Shown here piece by piece: positions 7,183 through 7,304 of a DNA stretch of 7,304 bases. Positions within the stretch are counted from its first letter, which is position 1, and every line of letters starts with the position of its first letter. The stretch is from CAYQDR01 sp964416315. Lineage in GTDB: Bacteria; Methylomirabilota; Methylomirabilia; Rokubacteriales; DASRDR01. The stretch spans positions 1 through 7,304 of the forward strand of contig CAYQDR010000174.1 in assembly GCA_964416315.1 (NCBI GenBank). The letters run 5' to 3'. Below the pieces are notes generated by a model. That model was not told the origin of the DNA and searched no databases. It saw only the letters and a list, made by a program, of their open reading frames with translations. The position numbers and the translations under genes were made by a program.

Positions 7183-7221
7183 GGCGGGCCTCAACGTATG
7201 CGGCATACGCCTCGGCCCGCC
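7183..7221. repeat. Nested palindrome (stem-loop 3)
   Basis: The outer arms GGCGGGCC (7183-7190) and GGCCCGCC (7214-7221) are perfect complements. Inside, CGTATGC (7195-7201) and GCATACG (7203-7209) form a second perfect inverted repeat around one central G. The unpaired parts are TCAA on the left and CCTC on the right. The AT-containing inner core stands out against the GC-rich background. Confidence 0.7.
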
Positions 7222-7239
7222 TCCTTCCTGCGTCCTAGC

Positions 7240-7256
7240 CCAACTTCCGCAGTTGG
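7240..7256. repeat. Palindrome (stem-loop 4)
   Basis: CCAACT (7240-7245) and AGTTGG (7251-7256) form a 6-bp stem with the loop TCCGC. It directly adjoins stem-loop 5. Confidence 0.55.
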
Positions 7257-7290
7257 TCGAGCGGCTCCGGCCAATTCCGGGACCGCTCGA
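7257..7290. repeat. Nested palindrome (stem-loop 5)
   Basis: TCGAGCGG (7257-7264) and CCGCTCGA (7283-7290) are perfect 8-bp arms. An inner CCGG (7267-7270) and CCGG (7277-7280) pair around CCAATT. No T-run follows within the window. Confidence 0.65.
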
Positions 7291-7304
7291 GGCGTAAGTA
7301 TGCG

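Larger units (their letters stand above)
7080..7304. other. Non-coding, palindrome-rich region downstream of boxB
   Basis: No reading frame here has both a plausible start with ribosome site and protein-like sequence. The region contains the 10-bp palindrome GGCCCGGGCC (7083-7092) and at least five adjacent inverted repeats between 7127 and 7290. There is no clear T-tract, so a classical intrinsic terminator is not supported, although the stems could end transcription or protect the operon's 3' end. It may also be a dispersed palindromic element of the genome or part of a structured RNA. The window ends before its right border. Confidence 0.6.

Noticed and set aside
7021..7206. Small minus-strand open frame after boxB
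   Set aside because: It overlaps the end of boxB and the palindromic region, and is Arg/Gly/Pro-rich without any sign of a real protein.
7080..7304. tRNA gene or CRISPR array in the stem-loop region
   Set aside because: The arms do not fit a cloverleaf with TTC and CCA-end features, and the palindromes are not the same unit repeated at regular spacing.

Overview
This window looks like a piece of one catabolic operon for aromatic acids, all on the + strand. It comes from a very GC-rich bacterium with G or C at nearly every third codon position. Five genes are packed almost without spacers, followed by about 225 bases of non-coding, palindrome-rich DNA. GC content, codon use and the style of the intergenic repeats fit an environmental lineage such as a Rokubacteria- or NC10-like group or a high-GC proteobacterium. 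No phylogenetic marker is present, so this placement is only a guess.

Layout: (1) 1-2129 is the molybdopterin-binding alpha subunit of a 4-hydroxybenzoyl-CoA reductase (hcrA), cut off by the left edge. (2) 2126-3220 is its FAD/[4Fe-4S] beta subunit (hcrB). The four cysteines of the 4-HBCR-specific extra cluster are present, but the C-terminus appears extended by a palindromic repeat. (3) 3213-3965 is a nitroreductase-family flavoprotein of unknown role. (4) 3976-5646 is boxC, benzoyl-CoA-dihydrodiol lyase. (5) 5646-7079 is boxB, the diiron oxygenase subunit of benzoyl-CoA 2,3-epoxidase. Successive genes overlap by 4 and 8 bp, are separated by 10 bp, then overlap by 1 bp, so transcription as one unit and translational coupling are likely. 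From 7080 to the end there is no convincing gene, but there is a series of adjacent stem-loops.

Inferred function: 4-hydroxybenzoyl-CoA is reductively dehydroxylated to benzoyl-CoA by HcrABC. BoxB (with BoxA) epoxidises benzoyl-CoA using O2, and BoxC cleaves the ring to 3,4-dehydroadipyl-CoA semialdehyde and formate. The unusual point is that a reductase best known from anaerobic metabolism is joined in one operon to an oxygen-requiring ring-opening route. The [2Fe-2S] gamma subunit (hcrC), boxA, the semialdehyde dehydrogenase boxD and a CoA ligase are not in view and may lie outside. I do not see a wholly new system; the points worth following up are the pathway combination, the embedded nitroreductase and the two repeat or structured regions.
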